This document shows, in pieces, positions 43,919 to 53,250 of a stretch of DNA of 64,000 bases. The translations under genes and the position numbers were made by a program. The number at the start of each line of letters is the position of its first letter. Within the stretch, counting starts at the first letter, position 1. The notes beneath the pieces are model-generated. The model saw only the letters and a program-made list of their open reading frames with translations. It was not told the origin of the DNA and searched no databases. This DNA comes from Rhodococcus sp. ABRD24 (GTDB lineage Bacteria; Actinomycetota; Actinomycetes; Mycobacteriales; Mycobacteriaceae). Location of the stretch: positions 2,480,001 to 2,544,000 of the forward strand of contig NZ_CP035319.1 of the NCBI RefSeq assembly GCF_004328705.1, in the 5' to 3' direction.

Positions 43919-45661
43919 TCAGGACATGGCGCGGCGCATCCACATCGCCACTCCTTCGACGGCCATCACCACGGCGAAGACCATCAGGACGATTGCGGTG
44001 ACGACGTCGAACTGCAGGACGCGGGCGGCGTTCATGAGGTAGAAGCCGATGCCGCCGGCACCGACGACGCCGAGCAGGGTGGCGGCGCGGATGTTGACAT
44101 CGAGTTGGTAGAACAGGTGCGCCACCAGCGGTGGGGCACACTGACGCAGCGTGGCGGCGCCGAAGACCTGGATACGGGTGGCACCGCCGGCGGCAACCGC
44201 GTGCTGCACCCGCACGTCGGACTCCTCGAGCGAATCCGCAATCAGCTTGCCCAGTAGGCCGACCGCACCGACGGACAACGCCAGGGCTCCCGCAGTGGCG
44301 CCGAGGCCCGTGATCACGATGAAGACGATCGCGAAAATCAGGTCCGGGATGCCACGCACCGCGACGATGACGATCCTGAAGAATCGGGCGACACCGGGTG
44401 TGGGGGCGACATTGCGAGCCGCCAGCACTCCTATGGGTACCGCGAGTATCAATCCGAGAAAGGTTGCAGCAAGCGCAATTTGGATAGTGACGATCAACTG
44501 CGCCACCAATTCGTCACCGATACCACCGGTGGACGGCGGGACGAACAGGCCCAGGGTGGACCACAGCGTGGAGAAGCCGTCGGCCATCCGGGAGAGATCG
44601 ATGTCGACACTCCAGGTCGCGGCCAGCAGAATCAGCACGGTGACGGCGACGTAGGAGAACCGGCGGACCCGTGCCAGGGTCCACGGCGGACGTGTCCGGT
44701 AGCGGCCGTCCGGCATCCGAAGTGCCTGCGCCGGTGCAGTTCCGGGATCAGCGTCGACCCAGCCGCCCGCGGCGCCGGTGACCCGGCGCGCGAGACGGGT
44801 TCGCAATCCCGGGCGGGTGGGCGCGGCGGGACCCAGCAGGGACCGACGGACCGCCCCGGAGATCATCTCGACCGCGATACACAAGGCCATCACGAACAGC
44901 GCAAGCGCCATACCTCTTTGGTAATTCAAGGTTTTCATCGCCAGTGACAGCTCCATACCGATGCCACCGACACCGACGTAGCCGAGGATCACCGAAGCGC
45001 GCAGGTTGATGTCGAAGCGATGCAACGCTGTCGCGATGAATGCGGGCGCGGCCTGCGGGAGCACGGCGCCGGTGATCTGCTGGCCCCAGGTGGCGCCCGC
45101 GGCTCGCAGCGCGTCCCGAGGTCCCGCTTCGGTGTCCTCGATCGCGTCGGCATACATCTTGCCGACCATGCCGATCGAGTGGATGCCCAGCGCAAGGATG
45201 CCCGCGACCGCGCCGAGCCCGAACAGCCGCAGGAACAGAATGGCCAGGACGATTTCGGGGATGGCCCGGGTGACGACGACGACCGCACGGGCGGCCCACC
45301 GCAGGCCGGTGGAGCGGGTGGTGTTTCGGGCGGCGGCGAGGGACACCGGGACGCTCAGCACGACGCTCAGCGCAGTGGCGCAGGTGACGATGGCGAGGGT
45401 CTGTCCGGTCATCCGCGCCAGCTCGCCGAGCGGCGGGAAGTCGAGCGGGAAGATTCGGGAGACGAAGTCGACGGCATTCCCGATGCTGTCGGCGAACGTC
45501 GCGACATTGATCTTCAGGGCGGCGACGGACCACAGCGAGGCGGCCAGCCACCCGGCGAGTACGACGGTCACCCCGATCGCCTTCGGGGAGGGTCTGGCGA
45601 GGGTCCGTCGTGTCCCCCGGTCGTCGGCGTGGCGGGGACCGGGCGAGGTCAGAACGGCCAC
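43919..45661 (-). CDS. phnE: Phosphonate ABC transporter permease, two PhnE units fused
   Basis: The 580-residue protein consists of two PhnE permease domains in tandem (about 20-275 and 325-580). Each has five to six membrane segments and the ATPase-contact loop (AIEDTEAGPRDALRAAGATW in the first, DSLEESDVRVQHAVAAGGAT in the second). Usual PhnE is about 260-280 residues and works as a dimer, so the fusion gives the whole pore in one chain. The halves have clearly diverged. It follows phnC closely (4 bp gap). Confidence 0.9.
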   Translation of the reverse strand: MAVLTSPGPRHADDRGTRRTLARPSPKAIGVTVVLAGWLAASLWSVAALKINVATFADSIGNAVDFVSRIFPLDFPPLGELARMTGQTLAIVTCATALSVVLSVPVSLAAARNTTRSTGLRWAARAVVVVTRAIPEIVLAILFLRLFGLGAVAGILALGIHSIGMVGKMYADAIEDTEAGPRDALRAAGATWGQQITGAVLPQAAPAFIATALHRFDINLRASVILGYVGVGGIGMELSLAMKTLNYQRGMALALFVMALCIAVEMISGAVRRSLLGPAAPTRPGLRTRLARRVTGAAGGWVDADPGTAPAQALRMPDGRYRTRPPWTLARVRRFSYVAVTVLILLAATWSVDIDLSRMADGFSTLWSTLGLFVPPSTGGIGDELVAQLIVTIQIALAATFLGLILAVPIGVLAARNVAPTPGVARFFRIVIVAVRGIPDLIFAIVFIVITGLGATAGALALSVGAVGLLGKLIADSLEESDVRVQHAVAAGGATRIQVFGAATLRQCAPPLVAHLFYQLDVNIRAATLLGVVGAGGIGFYLMNAARVLQFDVVTAIVLMVFAVVMAVEGVAMWMRRAMS

Positions 45662-45665
45662 GGCG

Positions 45666-46490
45666 TCAGACGAGCTGCGGGGCGGTGTCGGCCGCCGCCA
45701 CTGACGAGTAGATCGACATGGTTTCGTCCCGGCTGATCGCGGAGACGGGCTTGTCCAGCACCACCTTTCCGGACCGCAGGCCGACCAGCCGGTGTCCCCA
45801 GGAAAGCGCCAGCTCCACCTGATGCAGGCTGCAGACGACGGTCAGGTTGTCCTCCGCCGCGACCTGGGAGATCAGTGCCATCACCTGCGCGGCGGACTCC
45901 GGGTCGAGAGAGGCGACGGGCTCATCGGCGAGCAGGATCCGCGGCCGCTGCACCAGCGCCCGGGCCACGGCGACCCGCTGCTGCTGACCACCGGAGAGGG
46001 TGTCGGCGCGCTGGAACGGACGGTCCGCCAACCCGACCCGATCGAGCTGCTCCATCGCGGCCTGTCGCACCGCCTTCGGATACATGAACAGACCCGCTCT
46101 CGGGCCGCGCAGCGTACCGAGAGCGCCGGAGCACACGTTCTCGAGCACCGACATGCTGCCGACCAGGTGAAACTGCTGGAAGACGAAACCGACCTGGCGG
46201 CGCAGGGCACGCAACCGCGCGCCCCGTGCCGTCCCGACGTCCTGGCCGAGGACCGTGACGGTACCCGAAGTGGGCAGGTGTAGACCGTCGAGCAGCCGCA
46301 GCAGGGTGGACTTGCCCGACCCGGACAGTCCGAGCAGCGCAACCACCTCACCCGGATACACCTGCAGAGACACGCCGGTCAGGGCGCGCACCTGGGGACC
46401 GAAGTCCTTGTGCACCCGGTCGAGTGCGATGGTCGGGGTGAGGATGCGGTCGATCGTCGCGCCGAGCGCGGAATGTGCGGGGTCGGACAT
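45666..46490 (-). CDS. phnC: Phosphonate ABC transporter ATPase
   Basis: The 274-residue ATPase has Walker A (GLSGSGKST), a Q-loop region (VGFVFQQFHLVGSMSVLENV, characteristic of PhnC), signature ([14 protein letters not shown]), Walker B (ILLADEPVASLDPE) and the H-loop (VVCSLHQVELAL). The ATG at 46490 follows phnD by about 43 bp; the longer frame upstream overlaps phnD and is not used. It drives import with the fused PhnE. Confidence 0.95.
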   Translation of the reverse strand: MSDPAHSALGATIDRILTPTIALDRVHKDFGPQVRALTGVSLQVYPGEVVALLGLSGSGKSTLLRLLDGLHLPTSGTVTVLGQDVGTARGARLRALRRQVGFVFQQFHLVGSMSVLENVCSGALGTLRGPRAGLFMYPKAVRQAAMEQLDRVGLADRPFQRADTLSGGQQQRVAVARALVQRPRILLADEPVASLDPESAAQVMALISQVAAEDNLTVVCSLHQVELALSWGHRLVGLRSGKVVLDKPVSAISRDETMSIYSSVAAADTAPQLV

Positions 46491-46533
46491 GAGGGTCTCC
46501 CTGGCTTGGCGGTGGAAGTGGTTGCGGTTCGGC

Positions 46534-47484
46534 TCAGTTCTTGCAGGCAGCGGCTTGCGTGACCTCGCAGACCTTCCGCACACCGTCGTAGAGGGAGTCC
46601 TCGACCGGCACGTAGCCGTACCCGACGTCCTCGGGCAGGTCGCAGGAGTCCTCGTCGGCGCACACGCCGGCCTGCACGAGCGCCGGACGGTTGAGCTGTT
46701 CGCGGAAGATCGCGGTGAGCTGGGCCTGCAACTCGGGGGAGAGGTCCGTGCTGATCGCGATCGGGCTGGCCGCGATGGTCTCCGACTTCCACACCACGTC
46801 GATGTCGCCCGGCTTGATCTGGCCCTTCTCCACGAGAACCTTGTCGACGATAGTGTCGTAGGCGAACCCGGCGTCACACTGGCCGCTGTTCACGGCGAGC
46901 ACCGATGCGTCGTGGCCGCCCGCGAAGACCGGAGTGACATCCTTCTCCGGGTCGATACCGAGTTCCTTCAGTCCGGCAGACGGGTAGAGGTAGCCGGAGG
47001 TGGAGGCGGGGTCGACGAAGCAGACCGTCTTACCACGGAAGTCACTGAGGGACTTGATATTCGATCCCCCCTTGGTGATGGCGTACGACTGGTAGCCCGG
47101 CTTTGCACTAGCCGACTTCACGGGCGCCGCCACGGGGATCGTCCCCACCCCGCTGTCCTTCGCGGTGATGTAGGAGAACGGACCGTAGCCCGCGATCTGC
47201 ACCTTGCCGGCCCGCTGCCCCTCGATCACGGCCGAGTAGTCGGTGGCGTTCTGGAATTCCACCTTGTGCCCGGTCTCCTTCTCGATGACCTCGGCGACAA
47301 GCTTGTACTGCTGCTGGAGGCTCTCCGAGTCCTCCGCGGGGATGGCGGCGAGGACCAGCGTCTGCGGATCACCCGCGGCCGTATCGTCTCCGGCCGCGGC
47401 GCTCGAGCCGCAGCCGGAGACACCCAGAACGGCGGCCGCGGCGACAGCGGCGACACCGAGCAAGCGGCGCGAGTTGCTACCCAT
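46534..47484 (-). CDS. phnD: Phosphonate-binding lipoprotein
   Basis: The 316-residue exported binding protein has a signal with lipobox VSGC (about residue 25). The PhnD fold contains FQNATDYSAVIEGQRAGKVQ and FVDPASTSGYLYP, the latter in the phosphonate-binding region. AGGAG precedes the ATG at 47484. It is the first gene of phnD-phnC-phnE-phosphatase. The upstream terminator at 47670 separates it from phnM, so it should have its own promoter in 47485-47669. Confidence 0.95.
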   Translation of the reverse strand: MGSNSRRLLGVAAVAAAAVLGVSGCGSSAAAGDDTAAGDPQTLVLAAIPAEDSESLQQQYKLVAEVIEKETGHKVEFQNATDYSAVIEGQRAGKVQIAGYGPFSYITAKDSGVGTIPVAAPVKSASAKPGYQSYAITKGGSNIKSLSDFRGKTVCFVDPASTSGYLYPSAGLKELGIDPEKDVTPVFAGGHDASVLAVNSGQCDAGFAYDTIVDKVLVEKGQIKPGDIDVVWKSETIAASPIAISTDLSPELQAQLTAIFREQLNRPALVQAGVCADEDSCDLPEDVGYGYVPVEDSLYDGVRKVCEVTQAAACKN

Positions 47485-47669
47485 GGGAAATCGTCTCCTT
47501 GTGTTCCCCACCAGCGGGGGCTGTGTTCGGGTCGTGCGCCATCTCAGGCGCGCACGGCTAGAGCCTGCGGGGCCGTCATGACCGCGGGTCCAACCGAAGG
47601 TGAACCGCTGCGAAACGGACCAGGGCGGACCACGCCGGTTGTTGTCCGTTCGGCACGCGGCGCAGAACG

Positions 47670-47707
47670 CACCCGGCCCCGGCACCTCGATGAGGGCCGG
47701 GGCCGGG
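47670..47707 (-). terminator. Terminator after phnM
   Basis: ACCCGGCCCCGGC (47670-47682) pairs with GCCGGGGCCGGGT (47695-47707) over 13 bp with a 12-nt loop. It begins about 15 bp after the phnM stop on the minus strand and lacks a U-tract. It separates the C-P lyase unit from phnDCE. Confidence 0.75.
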
Positions 47708-47721
47708 TCAGACGGAAGATG

Positions 47722-48951
47722 TCAGTGCGCGCGCAACACCGACCGCACCACCGGGCAATCGTGATCGAGACCGACGAGCACCAGGTCCGCGCGCTGTCCG
47801 GGTTCGAGGGCGCCGCGGTCGGAGAGCCCTACCGCGGTGGCCGGGCCGCTGGTGACCAGCGAGGCCGCCTCCGGCAAGGACATCGTGCCGGCCGCCAGCG
47901 TGAAGACCGCACCGAGCAGCGAGGACGGCAGATAGTCCGACGCGAGTGCCGTCACCAGTCCGAGCCCGGCCAACTCCCGGCCGGAGACGTTGCCCGAGTG
48001 CGAACCGCCACGCAGGATGTTCGGGCCGCCCATCACCACCGACATGCCCCGTGCGCGGGCCTCCTTGGCCGCCTCCACGGTGGTCGGGAACTCGGCGACG
48101 TCGCCGCCGCGCCGGGCCAGATCCGCGATCTCCGCCGCAGATTCCGGGTCGTGGCCGAAGATCCGTACCCGTCCGGTCGCCGACTGGCCGGCCAGCCAAT
48201 TCATCGATTCCTCGCGGACCGGCAGGTTACTCTCCCGCTCGGCGAGCAACACGTCCACCCGGTCGCGAGCCTCTTCCTGCGAGATCCCCGACATTCCCGC
48301 CACGTACCTCTCGTAGAACGTGCGGTCCGCGTACTGGCCGATCCCCGGGGTGTGATCCTCGTGCGAGATCACTGCGGGTCGCTCGGCGCCGATCTCACCT
48401 GACGCGACCATCGCCTCGAGATGCTGTTGCAGCGCAGCCAGACCCAGCCCTGAGCGGACGTCGAGCCGGTGCAGGACCCGGTGGTCGACGAGGCGACCGT
48501 CCGCCTGCCTCTCGTTCCAGTCCGCGACGGCCTGACACATCGCGAGCGCGGAGTCGACGCTGCGGCCGTCCTTCGCGGCCTGCCGATCGGAGAACGACGC
48601 CCCGTGGAACACGGTGGTGACGCCCGCAGCCCGCAGTTTGCCCTCGAACGACATCATCGAGAACATCCACGGCAGTTCGGCTCCCGGCCGTGGCAGTCGC
48701 TCACGCTCGAGCCCGTCGGAGTGCACATCCACCAGCCCCGGCAGGCAGAACAGCCCACCACCGTCGACATCGGCGCGGGTGCCGACCCGGCTCTCGCCGA
48801 CCTCCACGATCCGGCCGTCACGCACCACGATCCGGGCGTCGTCGAGGATGCGGTTCGGCAGCACCGCCCGCACATGGCCGAGCACATAGTCCCGCGGCGA
48901 CCGCGGTAGCGACCAGGCGCGCGGCTGTTCGAGTGTCGTCTGCTCCGTCAT
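47722..48951 (-). CDS. phnM: Ribose 1-methylphosphonate 5-triphosphate diphosphatase
   Basis: The amidohydrolase-fold enzyme removes pyrophosphate from ribose 1-phosphonate 5-triphosphate to give the PhnJ substrate. The 409-residue protein has the metal site HSDGLE, a second histidine segment (ISHEDHTPG), GHDPESAAEIADLARRGGD and MGGPNILRGGSHSGN, all typical of PhnM. The ATG overlaps the phnL stop in ATGA. It is the last gene of the phnF-to-phnM unit. Confidence 0.95.
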   Translation of the reverse strand: MTEQTTLEQPRAWSLPRSPRDYVLGHVRAVLPNRILDDARIVVRDGRIVEVGESRVGTRADVDGGGLFCLPGLVDVHSDGLERERLPRPGAELPWMFSMMSFEGKLRAAGVTTVFHGASFSDRQAAKDGRSVDSALAMCQAVADWNERQADGRLVDHRVLHRLDVRSGLGLAALQQHLEAMVASGEIGAERPAVISHEDHTPGIGQYADRTFYERYVAGMSGISQEEARDRVDVLLAERESNLPVREESMNWLAGQSATGRVRIFGHDPESAAEIADLARRGGDVAEFPTTVEAAKEARARGMSVVMGGPNILRGGSHSGNVSGRELAGLGLVTALASDYLPSSLLGAVFTLAAGTMSLPEAASLVTSGPATAVGLSDRGALEPGQRADLVLVGLDHDCPVVRSVLRAH

Positions 48952-49688
48952 GCCGCCACCCCGAGAACCTCGATCGCGCTGCCCTGCTGCGCGATTCGAC
49001 CATCACTGAACCGGATCACGCGCGACGCCAGGCGGCGCATCGCATCCAAGTCGTGGAACACCGCCAGCACCGCCACGCCCTGTGCGGACAGCGACGCGAT
49101 CAGCTCCAGCGCGCGCTCCCGGTTGATCGGGTCGAGCGCGGAGACCGGCTCGTCGAGCAACAGCAGCCGCGGCGGATGTACCGTTCCCGCGGCGATGTTC
49201 ACACGCTGGCGCTCGCCGCCGGAGAGGACACTGCAGTCCACGTCCCACAATGTCTCGTCCAGCGCCAGCCGGCGCAGCGACTCGGCCGCCGCGTCTCGGG
49301 CATCCGACCGGCTCAGTCCACGTCGCCGACCGGACGCCGCAACAACTTCCATCGGACCGGTGCGCGGCGGCGCGGACAGGAACTGGGAGACATATCCGAG
49401 TTCACGGCCCCGGAGCCGGGCCATCTCCCGATCGGGCAGGGTGGTCAACTCCACCGGTCCGGCATCGGTGCCGAGCGTGACGGTGCCACCGTCCGGCAGG
49501 TAACTACGATGCACGCAACGCAGCAGGCTGGACTTGCCTGCGCCGCTCGGTCCGGCGAGGGCGACGTGCTCGCCGGCCGCGACATCGAGGTCGACGCCGT
49601 GCAGCGACGTCACCGTGCGGCCGTCGATGGTGTGCAGGGTGAAGGTCTTTCGGAGGTCCCGAACGGACAGAACGTTCTTCGTCATCAT
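48948..49688 (-). CDS. phnL: C-P lyase system ATP-binding protein PhnL
   Basis: The 246-residue ABC-type ATPase has Walker A (GPSGAGKSS), signature (LSGGERQRVNIAAG), Walker B (LLLLDEPVSALDP) and the H-loop (VFHDLDAM). PhnL has no permease partner; it works with the C-P lyase core together with PhnK. The start follows the phnJK stop by 4 bp and overlaps phnM by 4 bp. Confidence 0.95.
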   Translation of the reverse strand: MMTKNVLSVRDLRKTFTLHTIDGRTVTSLHGVDLDVAAGEHVALAGPSGAGKSSLLRCVHRSYLPDGGTVTLGTDAGPVELTTLPDREMARLRGRELGYVSQFLSAPPRTGPMEVVAASGRRRGLSRSDARDAAAESLRRLALDETLWDVDCSVLSGGERQRVNIAAGTVHPPRLLLLDEPVSALDPINRERALELIASLSAQGVAVLAVFHDLDAMRRLASRVIRFSDGRIAQQGSAIEVLGVAA

Positions 49689-49692
49689 GCGC

Positions 49693-51540
49693 TCACCTTC
49701 GTGCCGCGGCGACGAGCCGCTGGGTGTAGGGGTGGTGCGGGTCCTGGAAGAGCTGGTCGGTCAGGCCGGACTCGACCACCCGGCCGACGTTCATCACCAG
49801 GCAGCGATCAGTCAGCGCCTCGATGACCGCGAAATCGTGGCTGACCACAACCGCCGCCGTGTCCCGCTCCGCAAGGAGTTTGCGCAGCAAATCCAGTACG
49901 CCGGCGGCGACGGACGCGTCGAGTCCAGTGGTCGGCTCGTCGAGCAGCAGCACCCGCGGGTCGGTCGCGAGCGCCTTGGCGATCTGCACGCGCTGACGCA
50001 TGCCGCCGGAGAAGGTCTGCACCGGGTCGTCCATCCGATCCAGCGGCACCTCCACCTTCTCCAGCAGATAGGCGGCGCGGTCGCGGATCTCGTGATAGTT
50101 GCGCCATCCTGCGGCGGTGAGCCGTTCGGCGATGTTGCCACCGGCCGACACGGTCATCGTCAATCCGTCCGCCGGGTTCTGGTGCACCAGACCCAGCGTG
50201 TCGACTCGCAGCGCCCGGCGGGCGGTGGCATCGAGCCCGAACACATCGGTGCGGCCGTCACCGACCGTGGTCAGGAACATCGAACCTGCGGTGGCGGTCT
50301 CCTCACCGACCAAGCAACGCAGCACCGTGGACTTGCCGGAACCGGACTCGCCGATCAGACCGAGCGCCTCGCCGGGGGCGACGTCGAAATGCACGTCCCA
50401 CGCCGCCACCACCGCGCCGGTGCGGGGACTGATTGCCGTGCCGGCGTCCGGACCGGTGCCCGGCACCGCGTCGGCGCCGCCCGGGCCGTGCACCTTGCCG
50501 ACACCGCGCACCGCCAGCGTCCAGCCCTCCGCGGTCGCGGGAACGGGACGGGCCTCGAGCTCGCCGGGATCGCGACGAGTCGCGGACGCCGCGGAACGCA
50601 CCCGCTGAGCGGGGTCCGGGAGGAACCGTAGCGGGGCGTGCTCGGTGTGCCACGACGCGTCCACATCGCCGTCGAGGGTGCGGGTGCACCACTCGACGTC
50701 ACTGCACGCAGTGCGGCCTCCCGGCGCCTCGACGAGGAAGGTATCCGCCGAACCACAACGGTGGCAGCGCTGTTCAGCCTCGCCCTCCACCTCGAACGGG
50801 ACGTCGTCGAAGGTGAGCGGCTGTACGTCGGTGTACGGCGGGACCGCGAAGATGCGCTTCTCCCGACCCGCGCCGAACAGCGACAGGTGCGGGGAGTTGT
50901 CCAGTCGCGGCACGTCCCAGCGGGGGATCGGGGTGGTGATCATGACGTACCGGCCGTTCACGAGGACGGGGTAGCCGGTGGTCTTGGTGACGACACCGTT
51001 GCGCACCAGGTCCTCGTAAAGGCTCACCCAGATCGTCGAGTAGTCCGCCTCCGCGTGCATGCGGGCGCATTCGCGCACCGACTTCTCCACGCCACGAAGC
51101 GGTTCCGCGACCGGAACCTGGAGCACCAGGGTTTGGCCCTCCACAAGCGGCTCCTCGGGAATCCGGTGTCGGCTCTGCACCACCGTGCACTCACGGGTGT
51201 CCTGGGTCTGCTCGCAGCGTTCGCTGGCGACGATCAGCCGGCGCAGATTGGTGGCGTTGACGCCGTCGTCGTCACCCTGGTCGATGACCTTGACGGTGTC
51301 GTCGGTCCCGAGCAGTCCGAGAGTGACCTGCAGTCCTCCGGAGCCCCAGCCACGAGCGACCGGCATCTCGCGGGACCCGAAGGGCACCTGGTAGCCGGGG
51401 ACGCAGACTGCGGCGAGAGTGGCTCGCCGGATCTCCCGCTTGGAACCCTCGTCGAGGATGCCGCGCACGTGGGCACCGTCGTCGAGGGATCCGAGTGCCG
51501 CCACCGTGGTGGTGGCTTCGCGGGTGTCGGTGATGGTCAT
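49693..51540 (-). CDS. phnJK: PhnJ-PhnK fusion: C-P lyase catalytic subunit joined to its ABC ATPase
   Basis: One 615-residue frame holds two proteins that are separate elsewhere. Residues 1 to about 300 are PhnJ, the radical-SAM C-P lyase: glycyl-radical site PGYQVPF (Gly49), REMPVARGWGSGGLQ, and four cysteines (259, 262, 279, 285) for the Fe-S cluster. After a linker of about 35 residues comes PhnK (about 340-615): Walker A GESGSGKST (397-405), FSGGMRQRVQIAKAL, VLLLDEPTTGLDAS and VVVSHDFAV. No stop or frame break lies between. The ATG at 51540 overlaps the phnI stop by 1 bp; the frame opening at 51876 is inside phnI. PhnK docks on PhnJ in the known complex, so the fusion fixes their contact. 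Confidence 0.93.
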   Translation of the reverse strand: MTITDTREATTTVAALGSLDDGAHVRGILDEGSKREIRRATLAAVCVPGYQVPFGSREMPVARGWGSGGLQVTLGLLGTDDTVKVIDQGDDDGVNATNLRRLIVASERCEQTQDTRECTVVQSRHRIPEEPLVEGQTLVLQVPVAEPLRGVEKSVRECARMHAEADYSTIWVSLYEDLVRNGVVTKTTGYPVLVNGRYVMITTPIPRWDVPRLDNSPHLSLFGAGREKRIFAVPPYTDVQPLTFDDVPFEVEGEAEQRCHRCGSADTFLVEAPGGRTACSDVEWCTRTLDGDVDASWHTEHAPLRFLPDPAQRVRSAASATRRDPGELEARPVPATAEGWTLAVRGVGKVHGPGGADAVPGTGPDAGTAISPRTGAVVAAWDVHFDVAPGEALGLIGESGSGKSTVLRCLVGEETATAGSMFLTTVGDGRTDVFGLDATARRALRVDTLGLVHQNPADGLTMTVSAGGNIAERLTAAGWRNYHEIRDRAAYLLEKVEVPLDRMDDPVQTFSGGMRQRVQIAKALATDPRVLLLDEPTTGLDASVAAGVLDLLRKLLAERDTAAVVVSHDFAVIEALTDRCLVMNVGRVVESGLTDQLFQDPHHPYTQRLVAAARR

Positions 51541-52664
51541 CAGCAGGTCCTTCCGATGGGTTCGGTGTGCCGCTCGGCGATCTCGTCGATACCGCCGTCG
51601 ACGCCGCGGACGGCCCGCTTGCGGTCGATCATCGACCGGAACGTCACGTAATGCGGCAACTTGAGGTGCTCGAGGAAGCCACACGAATCGAGGCCGTCGG
51701 TGGTGAGCAGCAGCACCTGCTCGAGCCCGTCCGCGTCGCCGAATCGCCGGCACGCGATGTCGAGGTTCGCCATCGCGATCGCCTTGCGCTCGTTGTGGCC
51801 GAAGCAGAGTCCGTAGCCGACGTCGAACCGGCCGCGGTCCTCGTCCGGCCCATCGAGATCCTCGATCGCCTCGCACTCGGAGGCACGAATGTATCCGAGC
51901 TGCAACGGCTTCCCGGTATGCGGATGCGTTACCCGCAACGGCAGCCTGCCGTGCCGAACCTCGCCGAGGGTGACCTCGTGGATGTTGCCCTCAGGTCCGA
52001 GGATCGAGCGGTACCAGGTACCGATGAGCGACCCGGTCTCGGCGCGGGCCATGCTGGCCAGGATCGCCGAGCGAGGGGCCGGGGGCCGGGCCGGGTGGCG
52101 CGAGAGGTCGAAGGGAGACTCCGGGAGCTGGCCGTCGACCGGTCGGCTGTCGACCATCAGGTCCATCTCCCGCAGCATCTCGGAGAATCTGCGCGGATGT
52201 CGTTGCGAGAGATCGCGTTCGGCGCGGTCGACCTCGTTCTCGGTCACCGTCGACCCGTCCGGTCCCGCGTTCCGGTCGAGGATCCGGCCGGTGTAATCAC
52301 TGGTCCGGCCCAGCAGCTGGGGGCCGTCGGGCGTGCGGTGCGCGGGCACGATGCGCCGCAGAACCACCATCTCGTCCGGGTCGATCGGCTCGCTCACCGC
52401 CAGCCGCGGCAACGTCGACTGGTGTGCGCGGACCAGGTGGGTGGCCTCGATGACGTCGCCCTCTGCCTGACGCAACGCATCCGCCGCCGTCTCCTCGTGA
52501 TAGAGACTGCCCTCACCCATCACCCGGTCCACGGCCAGCCGCATGCGGCCGGTGATCTGCTCCGTGGTCAGCCACGGTGCGGGGTCCTGGTTCCTGGCCC
52601 CGCGGACCAGGGACTCGGCGGCGAGGATGGCGTCCAGCCCGCCGCGTGCTCCCGAATATCCCAT
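51540..52664 (-). CDS. phnI: C-P lyase core subunit PhnI
   Basis: PhnI joins methylphosphonate to the ribose of ATP, with PhnG and PhnH. The 374-residue protein starts MGYSGARGGLDAILAAESLV and contains a region GYIRASECEAIEDLDGP and VGYGLCFGHNERKAIAMA, both typical. It starts 1 bp before phnH ends and ends in a TGATG overlap with phnJK, so translation is coupled. Confidence 0.95.
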   Translation of the reverse strand: MGYSGARGGLDAILAAESLVRGARNQDPAPWLTTEQITGRMRLAVDRVMGEGSLYHEETAADALRQAEGDVIEATHLVRAHQSTLPRLAVSEPIDPDEMVVLRRIVPAHRTPDGPQLLGRTSDYTGRILDRNAGPDGSTVTENEVDRAERDLSQRHPRRFSEMLREMDLMVDSRPVDGQLPESPFDLSRHPARPPAPRSAILASMARAETGSLIGTWYRSILGPEGNIHEVTLGEVRHGRLPLRVTHPHTGKPLQLGYIRASECEAIEDLDGPDEDRGRFDVGYGLCFGHNERKAIAMANLDIACRRFGDADGLEQVLLLTTDGLDSCGFLEHLKLPHYVTFRSMIDRKRAVRGVDGGIDEIAERHTEPIGRTC

Positions 52665-52665
52665 C

Positions 52666-53250
52666 TCAATTAGCCTTTCCGGTGGCGACGACGGTGGTGC
52701 GGGGAAGGCCGACGAGTCCTCCGTCTAGTGCGACGAACAGCAGGTCGATCCCGGCGGGAAAGCCAGCGACGAGCCGGTTCCGAACCGTCCACAGCGCGGG
52801 ATCGAATCCGGTGGGCGCGAACCCGACGGAGCCGCGCACCCCCGGTCCGGTGAGCTCGACGGTGTCGCCACCGGTCAGAGCGTCCACCGCACAGATCACG
52901 GTCGCGCCCGACTCCGGGCTCAGCGGGGTTCCCACCGTGACAGACCCGAACTCCTCCGCGGTCGGTCGCCGAACGGCGGTGACAAACCGGGCATCCTCGA
53001 GGTCGACGGTCGGCGCGGCGGTCGCGACGGCAACCACCGCGTCCCACTCGCCCGCACCCAGTAGGTGTACGCCGGTCTCGAGATCCGCAAGCGCGAGCGT
53101 GGGCAGCAGCACCGGAGGGAAGGCGGTGTCGGGCAACGTCACCGGAATCCCGGGCCGGGCAAAGGCGTCCACGATCGCGCGGTACACCCGCTGCGCCAGG
53201 TCCGGGTTCAGGCCCGCGCACAGCGCAGTGGCGGTGAGAGTCTCGGTCAT
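52666..53250 (-). CDS. phnH: C-P lyase core subunit PhnH
   Basis: The 194-residue subunit of the core complex has the fold of PLP-dependent transferases without the cofactor site. It shows VYRAIVDAFARPG near the N-terminus, a feature of PhnH, and RNRLVAGFPAGIDLLFV near the C-terminus. The ATG at 53250 overlaps the phnG stop in TGATG. The longer frame to 53745 overlaps phnG and is rejected. Confidence 0.93.
   Translation of the reverse strand: MTETLTATALCAGLNPDLAQRVYRAIVDAFARPGIPVTLPDTAFPPVLLPTLALADLETGVHLLGAGEWDAVVAVATAAPTVDLEDARFVTAVRRPTAEEFGSVTVGTPLSPESGATVICAVDALTGGDTVELTGPGVRGSVGFAPTGFDPALWTVRNRLVAGFPAGIDLLFVALDGGLVGLPRTTVVATGKAN

Noticed and set aside
46255..48402. 715-residue plus-strand ORF across phnC, phnD and phnM
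   Set aside because: It crosses three well-supported genes and a terminator on the opposite strand, and its composition is that of an antisense frame.
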